Positions 26,717-38,850 of a DNA stretch of 64,000 nt are shown in pieces (position 1 is the stretch's first letter; every line of letters begins with the position of its first letter). A program made the position numbers and the translations under genes. A model generated the notes under the pieces. That model was not told the DNA's origin, ran no database searches, and worked only from the letters and a program-made list of their open reading frames with translations. Source of the stretch: an uncultured Thalassolituus sp. (GTDB lineage: Bacteria; Pseudomonadota; Gammaproteobacteria; Pseudomonadales; Oceanobacteraceae). The stretch is taken from NCBI RefSeq assembly GCF_950066645.1, contig NZ_CATMFB010000001.1:1-64000 (forward strand), read 5' to 3'.

Positions 26717-27637
26717 TCAGAACAGGTCGAGCATCTGATCCCGCAGCCACATGATCGCGGGATCCCGCTCTGACTTGCTGTGCCAGTAGAGATGTATGTC
26801 CACGGGCTCCGACAGCACAGGCAGCGGGCGGGTGACATGCTTCTCCGGGTTCAGCAGATATCCGGCAAAGGTCTCAGGCAGCGTCAGCAGCATATCGGTG
26901 TCGCTGATCACCTGTAGAGCCGAGAGGTAATTCTGGCAGCGCAAACGGATATTGCGGTTATGACCTGCACGGGACAGCGCAAAATCCTCCACCCCGGGAC
27001 CTTCCGGGCGGCTGGATACCAAGATGTGATCCGCAGCCACGTATGCATCCAGGTTCCACGTCGTTAATGCCAGTGGATGATGCCGACGCATCGCAACAAC
27101 CAGCGACTCTGACAGCACATGGCGGTGTCGTAGCTCATCACTGACGGGCAAAAGGACGTCCGCTGCCAGATCAACACGACCGTTTGCCAGTGCAGCCTCC
27201 ATGTCCCGGCGGGACAGGCGGACACTGCGCAGGCGCACAGCCGGAGCAATGTCCTGGAAGCGGCACATCAGTTTATTCAGCGTCGCTGACTCCATTGCAT
27301 CGCGGCAGGCAATGGTGAACTCACGGTCCGACTCCGCTGGATCGAATGCCAGCCCCTCGGCCATCGCCGATTCCAGTTCAGCGAGTGCAGCACGCACACG
27401 CGTGACAATGGCCTTTGCCATGGGCGTTGGCTGGACACCTTTGCCTGCGCGCTCAAACAGGGGGTCATCAAAGTTTTCGCGCAGGCGCGCCAGTGCATGA
27501 CTGACCGCTGGCTGCGAGAGACTGAGCTTATCTGCTGCCCGTGTCAGGTTCTTTTCACGGTAAATCGTGTCGAACACCACGAAAAGATTCAGATCAACAC
27601 GGTTGAGCCCATCCCGCTTCGCGCCTGGCTTTGCCAT
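26717..27637 (-). CDS. LysR-family transcriptional regulator
   Basis: 306 residues. The N-terminal winged helix-turn-helix (LTRAADKLSLSQPAVSHALARL, residues about 30-50) and a C-terminal effector-binding domain are clear; the LNLFVVFDTIYREKNLTRAA start is of the NodD/LinR-type subgroup. I chose the ATG at 27637, 4 bases after the acyl-CoA ligase stop, which suggests co-transcription with the ligase. It is convergent with cynS. Possible targets are its own operon or cynS; neither is shown. Confidence 0.88.
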   Translation of the reverse strand: MAKPGAKRDGLNRVDLNLFVVFDTIYREKNLTRAADKLSLSQPAVSHALARLRENFDDPLFERAGKGVQPTPMAKAIVTRVRAALAELESAMAEGLAFDPAESDREFTIACRDAMESATLNKLMCRFQDIAPAVRLRSVRLSRRDMEAALANGRVDLAADVLLPVSDELRHRHVLSESLVVAMRRHHPLALTTWNLDAYVAADHILVSSRPEGPGVEDFALSRAGHNRNIRLRCQNYLSALQVISDTDMLLTLPETFAGYLLNPEKHVTRPLPVLSEPVDIHLYWHSKSERDPAIMWLRDQMLDLF

Positions 27638-27641
27638 TCGC

Positions 27642-29093
27642 TCAGAAACCCGGACGACCGGCAGCAACCAGCTGCTCACGGAAGGAGGCCGCCATCTGTA
27701 CCCGCAGAGGTTTCCCCATCTGATTACGTGGCACTGAATTCACCCGGAACAGGTGCTGAGGAACCGCCACCGGATTAAGCTCTGCACGTAAAGCGGCCTG
27801 CAATGCCGGAATATCAAAATCTTCCGGAATCACCAGTGCCGCTGCGACTTCGGCAACACCCAGTTTATTCTCAACACCAAACACCGCAGCGTCTTCAATG
27901 CCGGGATAGCTCTGCAGGAAATTATCAATCAACACCGGGCTGATTTTTTCTCCGCCACGGTTAATGACTTCGGCCTCCCGAGCGCTCAGTGTGAGCAGGC
28001 GCTCGCTCGATAAGCTGCCACGATCTCCGGGGTAAAACCACCCGTCGCGGAACGCATCGGCATCCACATCATTCAGGTAACCGCTGATGTTAGCAGCACT
28101 CCGGACCCGCACAATGCCCTCTGCTCCGGGCAGAAGCACCTCATCGTTTTCATTGACGATCTCCACATCCACCTGAGGACGGACGTAGGCTGTCTTAGTA
28201 AGGTCTGCCGGCGAATCCAGCTTCACCATGCCCGTACCCCCGGCTTCTGTAGAGCCGTAAATGCTGTACACGTCGACATTGAATGTCTGCAGAATGGCGT
28301 TCAGCAGCCTCGGGCTGACGGCACTGCCAGCCATACGGATTTCCTTCAGCGCAGGCAGTGGTGTGCGCTCCCGCTCATAAATCTGCAGAAACTTGGATAT
28401 CTGCGCGGGTGAACCGGTAAGGCACGACATCCCGGTACGGGCCAGTAAACCGACCAGTCCAGCTTCAGAAAATACGGTGAAATACGGGCGGCCAGCGCGC
28501 CAGGAGTATAGCGCTGATGATAAACCGCCGATGGTCGAGAGCGGCATCAGGTTGAGGCCATCCCCCAGAGGAGACACCCAGTCTCCGATCAACTGTTCAA
28601 CCCGGTGCCGGAGAGAATTGAGACTCAGAGGCGCTCCCTTGGGAATTCCCGTGGTGCCGCTGGTAAGAATGATTCTGACGCACTCATCAGCCTCATACCG
28701 CGCAGCAGGCTGATCTGCCGGATACGCACCGAGCCCGTTAAACCATGCCTGATCAATCCGGATCACATTCTCGCCTTCGATCCCGTCGCGGTCAGTGACG
28801 ATCCAGTCCGGGGTAAATGGCAGCTCATCACCGACCACAGCTCCCGGGTGAGCCGAACAGGACACACAGCCTCGATGAAACAGAGCCGCTGTCGCAATCC
28901 ACTCGATATTAGGCTGCATAAGAACGTAGATTTTCTGGCCGCTGTTAACGCCCTGGGAAGCCAGCCGCGCAGACATCCTCGCACTCAGATCACGCAACTG
29001 AGAAAAGGTCAGCGATTCCTGGCCATTACTCAATGCGGTTTTATTGCCATGGATGCGTGCCTGCTGCTCGAGCAGTTGATAAAGGTTGTTCAT
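27642..29093 (-). CDS. AMP-forming acyl-CoA synthetase/ligase
   Basis: 483 residues, slightly shorter than typical acyl-CoA synthetases. It has the adenylate-binding loop ILTSGTTGIPKG, the YGSTEAGG motif A5, GWFYPGDRG with its adenylate-binding Asp, and the C-terminal catalytic Lys in PRNQMGKPLR. The substrate (short, medium or aromatic acid) cannot be read. It lies between an outer-membrane protein gene (29 bases upstream) and a LysR regulator (4 bases downstream), all minus strand, suggesting a small operon for uptake and activation of a carboxylic acid. Confidence 0.88.
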   Translation of the reverse strand: MNNLYQLLEQQARIHGNKTALSNGQESLTFSQLRDLSARMSARLASQGVNSGQKIYVLMQPNIEWIATAALFHRGCVSCSAHPGAVVGDELPFTPDWIVTDRDGIEGENVIRIDQAWFNGLGAYPADQPAARYEADECVRIILTSGTTGIPKGAPLSLNSLRHRVEQLIGDWVSPLGDGLNLMPLSTIGGLSSALYSWRAGRPYFTVFSEAGLVGLLARTGMSCLTGSPAQISKFLQIYERERTPLPALKEIRMAGSAVSPRLLNAILQTFNVDVYSIYGSTEAGGTGMVKLDSPADLTKTAYVRPQVDVEIVNENDEVLLPGAEGIVRVRSAANISGYLNDVDADAFRDGWFYPGDRGSLSSERLLTLSAREAEVINRGGEKISPVLIDNFLQSYPGIEDAAVFGVENKLGVAEVAAALVIPEDFDIPALQAALRAELNPVAVPQHLFRVNSVPRNQMGKPLRVQMAASFREQLVAAGRPGF

Positions 29094-29122
29094 ATCCGGG
29101 TCCGTACTGCAGATTGGATGGG

Positions 29123-29716
29123 TCAGAATAATTGACGCAGAGAAAAGCGCAATGCATTGACGGTAGCATTTGCCTCTCTACCGTCATCATTTTCCGTATT
29201 GGCGTCCCATTTCATAATGCGATGAAGAAAGCTGACATCGGCTTCCAGCGTGCGCGTGATGTTACCGACAAGAGCCAGTCCGAATTTATAAGAGACCGCC
29301 TCGTTATCAGCGCCCTCCTGGTTGAAAAAGCTTTCCGCCTTGGCAGAACTGCGATCGCCATAATAACGTTGCAGTCCTGCGCCTATGATCAGATACGGCC
29401 GTAGCCGTCTGGTGGGATCTCCCGGCAGCCAGAGATCAGCATCCATCCCGGAAGTGATCCAGTCTCCGCTCGAGTCGACCAGGCGCGCCCAACTAACTTC
29501 AAACCGAACCGCCTGCGGGCCGACGCCCCCCAGTGCGATAACCGGGGCTGCGACATCATAGTTGCCCTGTCCGGTCAGACTCTGGTCAAGCTTACCCGCC
29601 TCATATCCCAGGCTGAGATACCAATGCCCCTGACCGCTGTAGTCCTCGTAGTAGGTATTGGCATAGACGAGTACCGAGGAGCAACACCAGAGTATTAAAA
29701 TCAGACATGTCCGCAT
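29123..29716 (-). CDS. Small outer-membrane beta-barrel protein
   Basis: 197 residues with a signal peptide (ILILWCCSSVLVYA, cut near residue 19). Amphipathic strands follow, and the protein ends in Phe (SLRQLF). The pattern YLSLGYEAG, ALGGVGPQAVRFEVSWARL fits an 8-stranded OmpW/OmpA-like barrel. The ATG lies about 29 bases upstream of the ligase gene in its transcription direction, so it may belong to that operon. Function unknown. Confidence 0.65.
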   Translation of the reverse strand: MRTCLILILWCCSSVLVYANTYYEDYSGQGHWYLSLGYEAGKLDQSLTGQGNYDVAAPVIALGGVGPQAVRFEVSWARLVDSSGDWITSGMDADLWLPGDPTRRLRPYLIIGAGLQRYYGDRSSAKAESFFNQEGADNEAVSYKFGLALVGNITRTLEADVSFLHRIMKWDANTENDDGREANATVNALRFSLRQLF

Positions 29717-29814
29717 AACCGTAAACCCTGCAACATCATCTGCTGATAATACACGGGATAAACGGCGCAGTGATCAGAAGACAGCTTCAGGCTGTCATTT
29801 TAAGAAAAGAGAAA

Positions 29815-29831
29815 GGCCGGCAATACCGGCC
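29815..29831 (-). terminator. Terminator after the barrel gene at 29839
   Basis: GGCCGG (29815-29820) / CCGGCC (29826-29831) is a 6-bp GC stem with a 5-base loop. On the minus strand it is followed by TTTCTCTTTTC. It starts 8 bases beyond the stop of the gene at 29839. Confidence 0.75.
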
Positions 29832-29838
29832 CTGAGGT

Positions 29839-30444
29839 TCACTGAAACAGAATCCGGAATCCTGCACTGGCATAACTGAAGTCATTGCCCAGGTCGTAGT
29901 CAAAGGTGTTTCCGTTGCTATCGGTGTAGTTCAGATCTTCCCAACCAATCGATGTGTAGTGATAACCCACATCAAGCTCCAGCTGTGGCACCACCTCTAT
30001 AAGCAGACCCGCACCACCGGACAGAGCGAAACCCCGCAGGTCTTCATTCTTACCAGCGATATCTTCGTGAGAGCCTACATAGTTAGTGAAGCCAAATCCC
30101 AGGCGCACGAATGGACGCACCCGGAACTCCGTGACAGTGATCACTGCATCGAGATTGAGACTGGTGATCTGTTCATCAGACCAGTCGTCACTGGAAAGAT
30201 CGTTCTGCACATACGAAATCTCAAAACGATTATCCTGGTGACTGCGGAAACCAAGGGTAAAGCGGGTAAGATCATGATCAACATCAGAGCTGAAGTCCTG
30301 ATCACCGATCAGATAGGTCTCCTCACCGGAGCCCGTTCCCAGCTCGGCACCCAGATACACAACCGGGCGTTCCTTGATTTCGAGTGCCGATACTGTGAAA
30401 GGCACCACTAACACAACGAATGACAACAATGCTGTTCTGTTCAT
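29839..30444 (-). CDS. Small outer-membrane beta-barrel protein, paralogue 1
   Basis: 201 residues with a signal peptide (MNRTALLSFVVLVVPFTVSALE). Its mature start YLGAELGTGSGEET closely parallels YLGVNFGFGSGDET of the next gene, so the two are likely paralogues. It has acidic loops and alternating strands. It ends in Q after ILF rather than in an aromatic residue. I chose the ATG at 30444 over an upstream TTG at 30450. A terminator follows. Function unknown. Confidence 0.68.
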   Translation of the reverse strand: MNRTALLSFVVLVVPFTVSALEIKERPVVYLGAELGTGSGEETYLIGDQDFSSDVDHDLTRFTLGFRSHQDNRFEISYVQNDLSSDDWSDEQITSLNLDAVITVTEFRVRPFVRLGFGFTNYVGSHEDIAGKNEDLRGFALSGGAGLLIEVVPQLELDVGYHYTSIGWEDLNYTDSNGNTFDYDLGNDFSYASAGFRILFQ

Positions 30445-30473
30445 AAACAATCCATGTAATTAAGACCTCTGAT

Positions 30474-30491
30474 GCTCGCCTAAAGGCGAGC
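30474..30491 (-). terminator. Hairpin between the two paralogous barrel genes
   Basis: GCTCGCC (30474-30480) and GGCGAGC (30485-30491) form a 7-bp stem with a 4-base loop, 9 bases beyond the stop at 30500. It lacks a following T run on the minus strand, so it is a weak terminator candidate. Confidence 0.4.
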
Positions 30492-30499
30492 CTTATTGA

Positions 30500-31084
30500 T
30501 CAGAAGAGTACTCGTCCACCAATACTGATAACGCTCAATGAGTTGCTCGTCTCGAAATCGGTCTCAAAGACTTCAACTGTTTCCCATACAATCGCTTTCA
30601 TCCGGTAAGAAGCATCTAACTCGAAATTATCAGCTGCGGAAAAAATCACACCACCGCCTAACTGAAAAGACAGGCCTCCGAGGTCATCGCCATCGTCAAT
30701 AAACTCTCCCGTATCTTCATAGGTCGCTATGCCAATACCGCCGGTGATGTAGGGTGTAATTTCGTCAGAAGGAAACAGAAGAATGCCATCGAATTCGAGA
30801 ATATTGACATCACTCTCGCCGCCACCATCAAACTCAAAGTCATAAGTGTTGTATGACCCTTCAAGTCGCAGGCGCTCATCAAGTATGAGACCGGCGGAAA
30901 GTCGGATTGTCGACACATCTAAGTCATCTTCATACTCTTCGTCGTCAAACTCGATTGTCTCATCACCCGAACCGAAGCCAAAATTCACGCCCAGATAAAG
31001 TTTCTTTTCAGGCTCCTGTGCCTGAGTGAAGGATGATGCCAGCGTTAAAGCGATAGCAGATGCTAATACAGTTTTCTTCATCAT
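30500..31084 (-). CDS. Small outer-membrane beta-barrel protein, paralogue 2
   Basis: 194 residues. The signal peptide (KKTVLASAIALTLASSFTQAQ) is followed by YLGVNFGFGSGDET and very acidic loops rich in Asp, Glu and Gly. The chain ends in GGRVLF with a terminal Phe, as expected for BAM-assembled barrels. It is next to the similar barrel gene at 29839 and 116 bases beyond the ATP synthase terminator, so it is probably its own unit. Two adjacent ATG codons (31084 and 31081) are possible starts. Function unknown. Confidence 0.72.
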   Translation of the reverse strand: MMKKTVLASAIALTLASSFTQAQEPEKKLYLGVNFGFGSGDETIEFDDEEYEDDLDVSTIRLSAGLILDERLRLEGSYNTYDFEFDGGGESDVNILEFDGILLFPSDEITPYITGGIGIATYEDTGEFIDDGDDLGGLSFQLGGGVIFSAADNFELDASYRMKAIVWETVEVFETDFETSNSLSVISIGGRVLF

Positions 31085-31183
31085 TGCTCTATTTCCATAT
31101 TTTCCTTGAGTACGCTACAACGAACCACCCAGCTTTCTAGATAATCATCTGTTTCAGCGACATTGATGGTTCAAGCCAAAAAA

Positions 31184-31201
31184 AACCCGCCGTAGCGGGT
31201 T
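31184..31201 (-). terminator. Terminator of the ATP synthase operon
   Basis: A 7-bp stem, AACCCGC (31184-31190) / GCGGGTT (31195-31201), is followed on the minus strand by a run of eight T. It lies 19 bases after the atpC stop. Confidence 0.9.
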
Positions 31202-31220
31202 CTTTCTGATCCGATAAAAC

Positions 31221-31649
31221 TCAGTGCTTACCAAGTTTCTCACGGATCTGCTGAATCGTACGCAGCTGTGCTGCCGCTTCAGCGAGCTGAGTCAGTGCGC
31301 GGGAGTAATCAAAGTCTGCACCCTGATTCTCAATCGCCTGTTCAGCATGTTTCTTAGCCTCCAGTGCGGCAGCCTCGTCGATATCTTTCGCGCGTACGGC
31401 GGTATCGGCAAGGATAGACACTGAATTTGGCTGTACTTCGAGATAGCCGCCAGACACGTAGACAATCTCTTCTTCACCGCCTTGTTTTACAATGCGGACC
31501 GGGCCTGGTTTCAGCGGGCTCAGCAGGGCTGCGTGGCCGGGTTCAATACCCAGATCACCCAGAGTACCTGATGCAATCACGCGCTCTACCAGTCCGGAGA
31601 AGAGGTTCTCTTCTGCGCTGACGATATCGCAGTGGACGGTCATTGCCAT
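31221..31649 (-). CDS. atpC: ATP synthase F1 epsilon subunit
   Basis: 142 residues. An N-terminal beta sandwich ([62 protein letters not shown]) and a C-terminal helical hairpin give the usual central-stalk subunit that couples gamma to the c-ring and inhibits ATP hydrolysis. Last gene of the minus-strand order atpI-B-E-F-H-A-G-D-C, followed by a strong terminator. Confidence 0.97.
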   Translation of the reverse strand: MAMTVHCDIVSAEENLFSGLVERVIASGTLGDLGIEPGHAALLSPLKPGPVRIVKQGGEEEIVYVSGGYLEVQPNSVSILADTAVRAKDIDEAAALEAKKHAEQAIENQGADFDYSRALTQLAEAAAQLRTIQQIREKLGKH

Positions 31650-31711
31650 AGTGTATTCCTCTGTTCAGAGGAGGCAGAGCGCTGGGCTTTCACTCAGCGC
31701 CTGCCCGCCCA

Positions 31712-33118
<1,407 letters not shown>

Positions 33119-33144
33119 TTAACTTAAACCTTTCGTTACCGGGC

Positions 33145-34005
33145 TTATACCGCCGCGGCACCGCCAACGATTTCTGAAATTTCCTGGGTGATAGCCGCCT
33201 GACGAGCTTTGTTATACAGCAAGTTCAGCTCGGTGATCATGCTACCGGCGTTATCGGTGGCGTTTTTCATTGCCAGCATACGCGCGGCCTGTTCACAGGC
33301 GTTGTTTTCTACTACACCCTGATACACCTGAGATTCTACGTAGCGCACCAGCAGACCTTCGAGGATCTCTTTGGCGTCTGGCTCGTAGATGTAGTCCCAG
33401 TGATGCTTCAGTGTTTCGTCTTTTTCTGCCTTGAGTGGCAACAACTGCACCGCTTCAGGCGATTGGGTCATGGTGTTCACGAAACGGTTGTAGATGATGT
33501 ACAGACGATCGATACGACCTTCGTCGAACGCTTCCAACATCACTTTAACCGCACCGATCAGGCTGGCCAGCTCAGGTGCATCGCCCAGTTGAGACTGAGA
33601 CGCTACTACCTTGCCGCCAAAGCTGTTGAAGAACAGAGATGCCTTAGAGCCAATAGCACAGTATTCGACTTCGACACCTTTGCCCTGCCAGTCTTTGGCT
33701 TGCTGTGAGAGGCGCTTGAACAAGTTGTTGTTCAGACCACCACAGAGGCCACGGTCGGAAGACACCACGATATAGCCAACTCGCTTGACGTCGCGGTCCT
33801 GCAGATAACGATGACGGTATTCAGATGTGGCATTCGCCAGATGACCGATCACATCACGGATTTTATCCGCGTATGGACGGCTCTGCTGCATGCGCATCTG
33901 AGCGCGACGCATTTTACTTACAGCAACTTTTTCCATTGCTGAAGTAATTTTCTGCGTGCTTTTTACGCTCGTAATCTGCTCTTTAATTTCTTTACCGACT
34001 GCCAT
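33145..34005 (-). CDS. atpG: ATP synthase F1 gamma subunit
   Basis: 286 residues. This central shaft protein rotates inside alpha3beta3. The N-terminal helix [20 protein letters not shown] and the C-terminal helix [20 protein letters not shown]-type region (here [16 protein letters not shown]) are conserved, and [11 protein letters not shown] is present. I placed the start at 34005, where the family begins, rather than at the frame opening 54 bases upstream. Confidence 0.97.
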   Translation of the reverse strand: MAVGKEIKEQITSVKSTQKITSAMEKVAVSKMRRAQMRMQQSRPYADKIRDVIGHLANATSEYRHRYLQDRDVKRVGYIVVSSDRGLCGGLNNNLFKRLSQQAKDWQGKGVEVEYCAIGSKASLFFNSFGGKVVASQSQLGDAPELASLIGAVKVMLEAFDEGRIDRLYIIYNRFVNTMTQSPEAVQLLPLKAEKDETLKHHWDYIYEPDAKEILEGLLVRYVESQVYQGVVENNACEQAARMLAMKNATDNAGSMITELNLLYNKARQAAITQEISEIVGGAAAV

Positions 34006-34074
34006 AGTGCAACCTTGTTTAGCTGAGTGAATCCAGCTGGCGGCTTGCCTTAACAGCAACCGCCAGCACCGGAC

Positions 34075-35613
34075 TTACCAGGTCTGAGTGCTCTTGAACT
34101 TCTCGATACACTCTTTCAGACCTGCCGCGATCTCATCGTTGTAGTCGCCCTTAACGTTGATCTTCGCCATCAGTTCAGCGTATTCGCTGTTGGCGTAGCT
34201 CAGCAGAGCGGCTTCAAATGCCTGGATCTTGGCAACTTCAACATCTTCAAGGAAGCCTTCAGTAGCAGCATAAATCGACAGACCCATGTCTGCAGTAGAC
34301 ATTGGAGCGTACTGACCCTGTTTCATCAGTTCAGTAACGGCTTTACCGTGCTCCAGCTGCTTACGGGTAGCTTCATCAAGGTCAGATGCAAACTGAGCAA
34401 ATGCTGCCAGTTCACGGTACTGAGCCAGTGCCAGACGGATACCACCGCCAAGCTTCTTGATGATCTTGGTCTGTGCGGCACCACCTACACGAGAAACCGA
34501 GATACCTGCGTTCATCGCCGGACGGATACCGGAGTTGAACAGGTTAGTTTCCAGGAAGATCTGACCGTCGGTAATAGAGATCACGTTGGTCGGTACGAAC
34601 GCGGATACGTCGCCGCCCTGGGTCTCAATGATAGGCAGAGCAGTCAGGGAACCAGTCTTACCTTCAACACCGCTTACCTGCTTAACGTAGTCAGCGTTTA
34701 CGCGACATGCGCGCTCCAGCAGACGGGAGTGCAGGTAGAAAACGTCACCTGGGTATGCTTCACGGCCCGGTGGGCGCTTCAGCAGCAGGGAGATCTGACG
34801 GTATGCCCATGCCTGTTTAGTCAGGTCATCGTATACGATCAGAGCGTCTTCGCCGTTGTCGAGGAAGTATTCACCCATCGCACAACCACCGTACGGAGCC
34901 AGGAACTGCATTGCTGCAGGATCGGCTGCGCCAGCGGCAACGATGATGGTGTTTTCCAGAGCGCCGTGCTCTTCCAGCTTACGTACAACGTTAGCGATAG
35001 AGGACTGCTTCTGACCTACAGCTACGTAGATACATTTAACGCCAGTGTTTTTCTGGTTGATGATGGCGTCGATAGCCATCGCCGTTTTACCAGTCTGACG
35101 GTCACCAATGATCAGCTCACGCTGACCACGGCCAACCGGTACCATGGAGTCAACAGCTTTGTAACCAGTCGGCAGAGGCTGATCAACACCCTGACGTGCA
35201 ATAACGCCCGGTGCAACGCGCTCTACTGGAGCTGAGGTAGAAGTCTCAATAGGACCTTTACCGTCAATCGGGTTACCCAGAGCGTCAACTACACGGCCCA
35301 GCAGGGCGTTACCAGTAGGTACTTCCAGGATGCGGCCGGTACACTTCGCAGTCTGGCCTTCAGCCAGACCTTTGTAGTCACCCAGTACAACAGCACCAAC
35401 GGAGTCACGCTCCAGGTTCATTGCCAGGCCGAATACGCCGCCTTCAAATTCAATCATTTCACCGTACATGGCGTCAGCCAGACCGTGAATACGAACGATA
35501 CCGTCGGATACAGATACGACAGTGCCCTCGTTCTGGGCTTGTGAAGTTACATCAAGGCTTTCAATTCGCTTCTTGATTACTTCGCTGATCTCAGATGGAT
35601 TCAGTTGCTGCAT
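34075..35613 (-). CDS. atpA: ATP synthase F1 alpha subunit
   Basis: 512 residues. This is the regulatory nucleotide-binding subunit of F1. It starts [18 protein letters not shown], and has the P-loop [13 protein letters not shown], the signature [17 protein letters not shown] and the C-terminal helical domain. It lies between atpH (15 bases upstream) and atpG (70 bases downstream) in the standard order. Confidence 0.98.
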   Translation of the reverse strand: MQQLNPSEISEVIKKRIESLDVTSQAQNEGTVVSVSDGIVRIHGLADAMYGEMIEFEGGVFGLAMNLERDSVGAVVLGDYKGLAEGQTAKCTGRILEVPTGNALLGRVVDALGNPIDGKGPIETSTSAPVERVAPGVIARQGVDQPLPTGYKAVDSMVPVGRGQRELIIGDRQTGKTAMAIDAIINQKNTGVKCIYVAVGQKQSSIANVVRKLEEHGALENTIIVAAGAADPAAMQFLAPYGGCAMGEYFLDNGEDALIVYDDLTKQAWAYRQISLLLKRPPGREAYPGDVFYLHSRLLERACRVNADYVKQVSGVEGKTGSLTALPIIETQGGDVSAFVPTNVISITDGQIFLETNLFNSGIRPAMNAGISVSRVGGAAQTKIIKKLGGGIRLALAQYRELAAFAQFASDLDEATRKQLEHGKAVTELMKQGQYAPMSTADMGLSIYAATEGFLEDVEVAKIQAFEAALLSYANSEYAELMAKINVKGDYNDEIAAGLKECIEKFKSTQTW

Positions 35614-35628
35614 GAATCGTCCCTCAAA

Positions 35629-36165
35629 CTAGGATTTCATCGCTTCGGCTAACTTCGACAGTTTGCCAGTTACGGTACCGTCAATAACCAAGTCCCCGGC
35701 ACGTATGATCGCACCACCGATGAGAGACTCATCGATTTCACTGGTCACACGCACATCACACTGCAGTTTGGCTTTCAAAGCTGTTGCCAGTTTGTCAGCC
35801 TGAGCATCGCTAAGCTCGAATGCAGAAGTCACAACTACATCAACAGTGTTCTGCAGTTGAGCTTTCAGCTCTTCGTAGAGCGCCGCGATTTCAGGCAATA
35901 AAGCCAGACGCTTGTTTTCGGCCAGAATGGCCACCAGGTTTTTGGCTGCTTCGTTCAGCTTGTCGCCACATACGTCGATAAGTGCCTGTGCCTGCTTCTC
36001 AGAAGTCAGAGACGGGTGCACCAGTACTTTTGCCAGATCGGCATCTGCTGCAAATGCAGACAGAGTTGCCAGGTCGTCAGACCAGGCGTCGAGTGCACTC
36101 TTCTCGCTTGCTTCAGCAAACACGGCCTTAGCGTATGGCCGAGCGAGAGTTGTTAATTCAGCCAT
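35629..36165 (-). CDS. atpH: ATP synthase F1 delta subunit
   Basis: 178 residues. It forms part of the peripheral stalk and links the b subunits to alpha. It has an N-terminal helical domain ([22 protein letters not shown]) and the C-terminal [26 protein letters not shown] signature typical of the family. It follows atpF after 12 bases. Confidence 0.97.
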   Translation of the reverse strand: MAELTTLARPYAKAVFAEASEKSALDAWSDDLATLSAFAADADLAKVLVHPSLTSEKQAQALIDVCGDKLNEAAKNLVAILAENKRLALLPEIAALYEELKAQLQNTVDVVVTSAFELSDAQADKLATALKAKLQCDVRVTSEIDESLIGGAIIRAGDLVIDGTVTGKLSKLAEAMKS

Positions 36166-36177
36166 GGAAAACCTCGC

Positions 36178-36648
36178 TTAGAGCTCTTCGGCCAGTTTAT
36201 CCAGCAGCTCGTTGTGAGCTGTTGCATCTACTGATTTGCCAAGGATTTTCGCTGCACCGGCTACTGCCAGTTCAGACACCTGCTTACGCAGAGCTTCTTT
36301 AGCGCGGTTTGCCTCTTGCTCAACTTCAGCTTGAGCAGCAGCTACGATGCGCTGACCTTCGGAACGAGCAGATTCTTTTGCTTCGTCCACGATCTGGTTA
36401 GCACGCTTATTCGCTTGCTCGATGATTTCAGCAGCTTTTTCTTTCGCAGCACGCAGCTGGTCAGCGGCTTCTTTCTGAGCCAGTTCCAGATCACGTGCAG
36501 CGCGGTTAGCTGCGTCCAGACCATCAGCGATTTTCTTTTCGCGTTCTTGCATAGCCGTCAGCAGGTGAGGCCATACAAACTTCATGCAGAACCACACGAA
36601 GACGCCGAAAGTGATGATCTGGCCGATCAGAGTCAAATTTATGTTCAC
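36178..36648 (-). CDS. atpF: ATP synthase Fo b subunit
   Basis: 156 residues. It has an N-terminal membrane helix ([26 protein letters not shown]) followed by a long charged coiled coil rich in Ala, Glu and Lys, the homodimeric peripheral stalk of a proteobacterial enzyme. It lies between atpE and atpH. Confidence 0.97.
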   Translation of the reverse strand: MNINLTLIGQIITFGVFVWFCMKFVWPHLLTAMQEREKKIADGLDAANRAARDLELAQKEAADQLRAAKEKAAEIIEQANKRANQIVDEAKESARSEGQRIVAAAQAEVEQEANRAKEALRKQVSELAVAGAAKILGKSVDATAHNELLDKLAEEL

Positions 36649-36699
36649 GCCAGAGCCCTCATGTTCGTTGATTAAGGAAGTTCGTTAAAAAATGAACCC

Positions 36700-36951
<252 letters not shown>

Positions 36952-37032
36952 TTAGTGAGTTAAAAGTTAAATTGTGGCTCTGCCTGCAATCACAGCCAGA
37001 GCCGGTTAAACCCTTGTTACCGGCGATTCAGA

Positions 37033-37935
<903 letters not shown>

Positions 37936-37955
37936 TCACTCTCAAATCTTAAGGT

Positions 37956-38336
37956 TTATAAATTGGCAATTCTCGCCGAGGCGATGTGCCCCAGCTGCAC
38001 TGTTATGAATCCTGCAAACAGTGCCAGAACATTCAGAGGCTCAACGCGTTGGAAGATGACACCAAAACACAACGCCGTGAGCACAAACTTCCAGGACTCT
38101 CCCTGGTAAAACGACTGCACCACCTGAGTGGCTGATCTTGCACCTGTGTAGCGGAATGCTCGCCAGATAAAGTAGGCGTTTGGCAAGGCACATGTGAGTC
38201 CTCCCAATAACGCCGAATAGGCAGCTACATCGCTATGCATCCAGGCCAGAGCGGCGGAAATCAGTGTCAGGGCAAGCTGTAAAATAATGACCCTGTAGAC
38301 CGGTGGACGCGGTATCGAAGACAACCTGTGCTCCAC
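37956..38336 (-). CDS. atpI: ATP synthase accessory protein AtpI
   Basis: 126 residues with four hydrophobic segments (VIILQLALTLISAALAWM, YSALLGGLTCALPNAYFIW, FVLTALCFGVIF, VLALFAGFITVQLGHI), typical of AtpI, which assists c-ring assembly or magnesium supply. The frame begins with GTG at 38336. A TTG 12 bases further in has a better-placed GGAG, so the exact start is uncertain. First gene of the operon, about 50 bases downstream of its promoter. Confidence 0.88.
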   Translation of the reverse strand: MEHRLSSIPRPPVYRVIILQLALTLISAALAWMHSDVAAYSALLGGLTCALPNAYFIWRAFRYTGARSATQVVQSFYQGESWKFVLTALCFGVIFQRVEPLNVLALFAGFITVQLGHIASARIANL

Positions 38337-38393
38337 TTATCAGTACGATTTCTGCAACACCCTGTTCGGGCAACCCATTTTCAGGGCGCGGAG

Positions 38394-38422
38394 ATTATAG
38401 GGGGTCAGCCTCTGCGCTTCAA
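38394..38422 (-). promoter_or_regulatory. Promoter of the ATP synthase operon
   Basis: On the minus strand a -35 TTGAAG (38417-38422), a 17-base spacer and a consensus -10 TATAAT (38394-38399) predict a start near 38386, with a leader of about 50 bases to atpI. This is the best sigma-70 match in the window. Confidence 0.8.
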
Positions 38423-38493
38423 CCGCTCAGACGTGAAAGAGAGAAGAAATATAGGACGCAGCACGCCACGTCAGGGGAGGGGATGCGGCCAGC

Positions 38494-38778
38494 TCAGCGG
38501 CGGCGCACGTCTACGGTAACACCCGTTGCAGGCAGCACAGGGGCCGTATTCAGGATTCGGGGAGCGTTTTCTGACGATCTTGAATCGCTGGGAAGCGTGT
38601 CGCGTTCAAGCTCTTTATCCCGACTATTCTCCTGATTGTCCTCAAGATTCACCTCAGTGAAGTAGTCGACCCGCGTCTGCTTCAGCTGAGTATCATCCAA
38701 CATTTCCATCAGACGGGGGGCAGCAAGTACGTGAACGCTTACCAATGAAAGAATGAAAGTAAGTGATAGATACTTCAT
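38494..38778 (-). CDS. Small exported protein of unknown function
   Basis: 94 residues. A signal peptide (KYLSLTFILSLVSVHVLA, cut near residue 19) is followed by a short, highly charged, probably disordered region rich in Asp, Glu, Arg and Ser, ending VDVRRR. AGGAG lies 6 bases before the ATG, and the start codon lies inside a nested inverted repeat. It is 73 bases from parB and upstream of the atp promoter, on the same strand. Family not recognised. Confidence 0.6.
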   Translation of the reverse strand: MKYLSLTFILSLVSVHVLAAPRLMEMLDDTQLKQTRVDYFTEVNLEDNQENSRDKELERDTLPSDSRSSENAPRILNTAPVLPATGVTVDVRRR

Positions 38779-38824
38779 AGTCGACTCCTGAATACTTGTT
38801 AAGTATAGACAGAGGTCGACTATG
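38776..38824. repeat. Nested inverted repeats at the start of the small exported gene
   Basis: An outer pair CATAGTCGAC (38776-38785) / GTCGACTATG (38815-38824) encloses an inner pair ATACTT (38792-38797) / AAGTAT (38801-38806). The outer left arm contains the start codon, and the ribosome-binding site lies between the arms, so an RNA hairpin could hide it. A dimeric protein could also bind it. Confidence 0.55.
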
Positions 38825-38850
38825 GTCAGGCAGACTGACAGGTTAGCCAG

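Noticed and set aside
34348-35235. Open frame of 295 codons antisense to atpA
   Set aside because: It mirrors a highly conserved gene with strong codon bias, which commonly leaves the opposite frame open; no domain is visible.
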